Positions 5,871 to 6,024 of a DNA stretch of 6,024 nt are shown piece after piece (within the stretch, counting starts at the first letter, position 1; every line of letters starts with the position of its first letter). Source of the DNA: an uncultured Desulfomonile sp. (GTDB lineage: Bacteria > Desulfobacterota > Desulfomonilia > Desulfomonilales > Desulfomonilaceae); contig CALDNG010000095.1 of assembly GCA_937915285.1 (NCBI GenBank), forward strand, positions 1-6,024. The letters are read 5' to 3'. A model generated the notes under the pieces. That model was not told where the DNA came from. It worked only from the letters and a program-made list of their open reading frames with translations, and ran no database searches. The position numbers were made by a program, and so were the translations under genes.

Positions 5871-6024
5871 ATGCGCAAAAGGATGTCACACTTTTTATTC
5901 CTGATTACCTTTTTGTTGTTTTCACTTTCGGTCATGGCTTGGGTTGGAGAGAGCCTCGCCTGTACCGGCATAATGCTTCGAAATATGGATGGTTCGTTCG
6001 TTCATGGGCGACCACTTGAATTCG
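5871..6024 (+). CDS. Exported choloylglycine hydrolase/penicillin acylase-type amidase (partial, runs off right edge)
   Basis: The first 51 residues of an exported Ntn-hydrolase that would cleave linear amide C-N bonds. A signal peptide is clear: basic MRKRM, a hydrophobic core (about 8-25), then ESLA before Cys31. The mature end, CTGIMLRNMDGSFVHGRPLEF split as CTGIMLRN and MDGSFVHGRPLEF, aligns with the start of the family. Cys31 is the catalytic nucleophile freed by cleavage, and Arg47 corresponds to the conserved Arg18 of bile salt hydrolases. Glu50 stands where these enzymes have Asp21. SLAC is not a good lipobox because position -3 is Ser, so a lipoprotein is less likely. Most of the enzyme is outside the window, so the substrate (bile salts, penicillin V, N-acyl homoserine lactones or other amides) is open. 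The ATG has AGGAG (5858-5862) 8 nt upstream. No convincing promoter was found between 5690 and 5857. Confidence 0.8.
   Translation, partial: MRKRMSHFLFLITFLLFSLSVMAWVGESLACTGIMLRNMDGSFVHGRPLEF

Overview
The window has the look of a Gram-negative bacterium of moderate GC. The two acyl-CoA synthetases resemble forms common in Desulfobacterota-type and other fatty- or aromatic-acid-degrading bacteria. That placement is inferred from protein style only, and no marker gene fixes the taxon.

Layout. Positions 1-567 (minus) hold the N-terminal half of the membrane domain of an ABC exporter; it starts at a TTG codon and runs off the left edge. Positions 568-1198 are intergenic and contain short palindromes, a bidirectional hairpin terminator, a doubtful 64-codon minus ORF, and a near-consensus sigma70 promoter for the next gene. 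Positions 1199-2854 (plus) encode a medium-chain/aromatic-type acyl-CoA synthetase. It converges on a second adenylate-forming enzyme at 2951-4714 (minus), an ACSF2-like fatty acyl-CoA synthetase; a strong hairpin lies between the two stop codons. Positions 4715-5523 are a long, partly AT-rich intergenic region. It contains a candidate promoter/operator for the minus-strand synthetase, a cluster of inverted repeats with DnaA-box-like 9-mers, and then a very G-rich leader. That leader precedes a short gene at 5524-5688 encoding a 54-residue protein predicted to form a two-helix membrane hairpin. From 5871 to the right edge is the start of an exported choloylglycine hydrolase/penicillin acylase-type (Ntn) amidase.

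Function. The two synthetases both form acyl-CoA thioesters through acyl-AMP, but they belong to different subfamilies and have separate promoters, so they are neighbours with related chemistry rather than an operon. Together they would activate short/medium-chain or aromatic acids and longer fatty acids for beta-oxidation or related routes. The exported amidase could release acids from amides outside the cytoplasm, but a functional link to the synthetases is speculative.

The most unusual part is 5040-5690: an inverted-repeat cluster, a strongly G-over-C leader that places the ribosome binding site inside a G-run array, and a small membrane protein I cannot assign to a family. No CRISPR array, insertion sequence, tRNA or rRNA was recognised.
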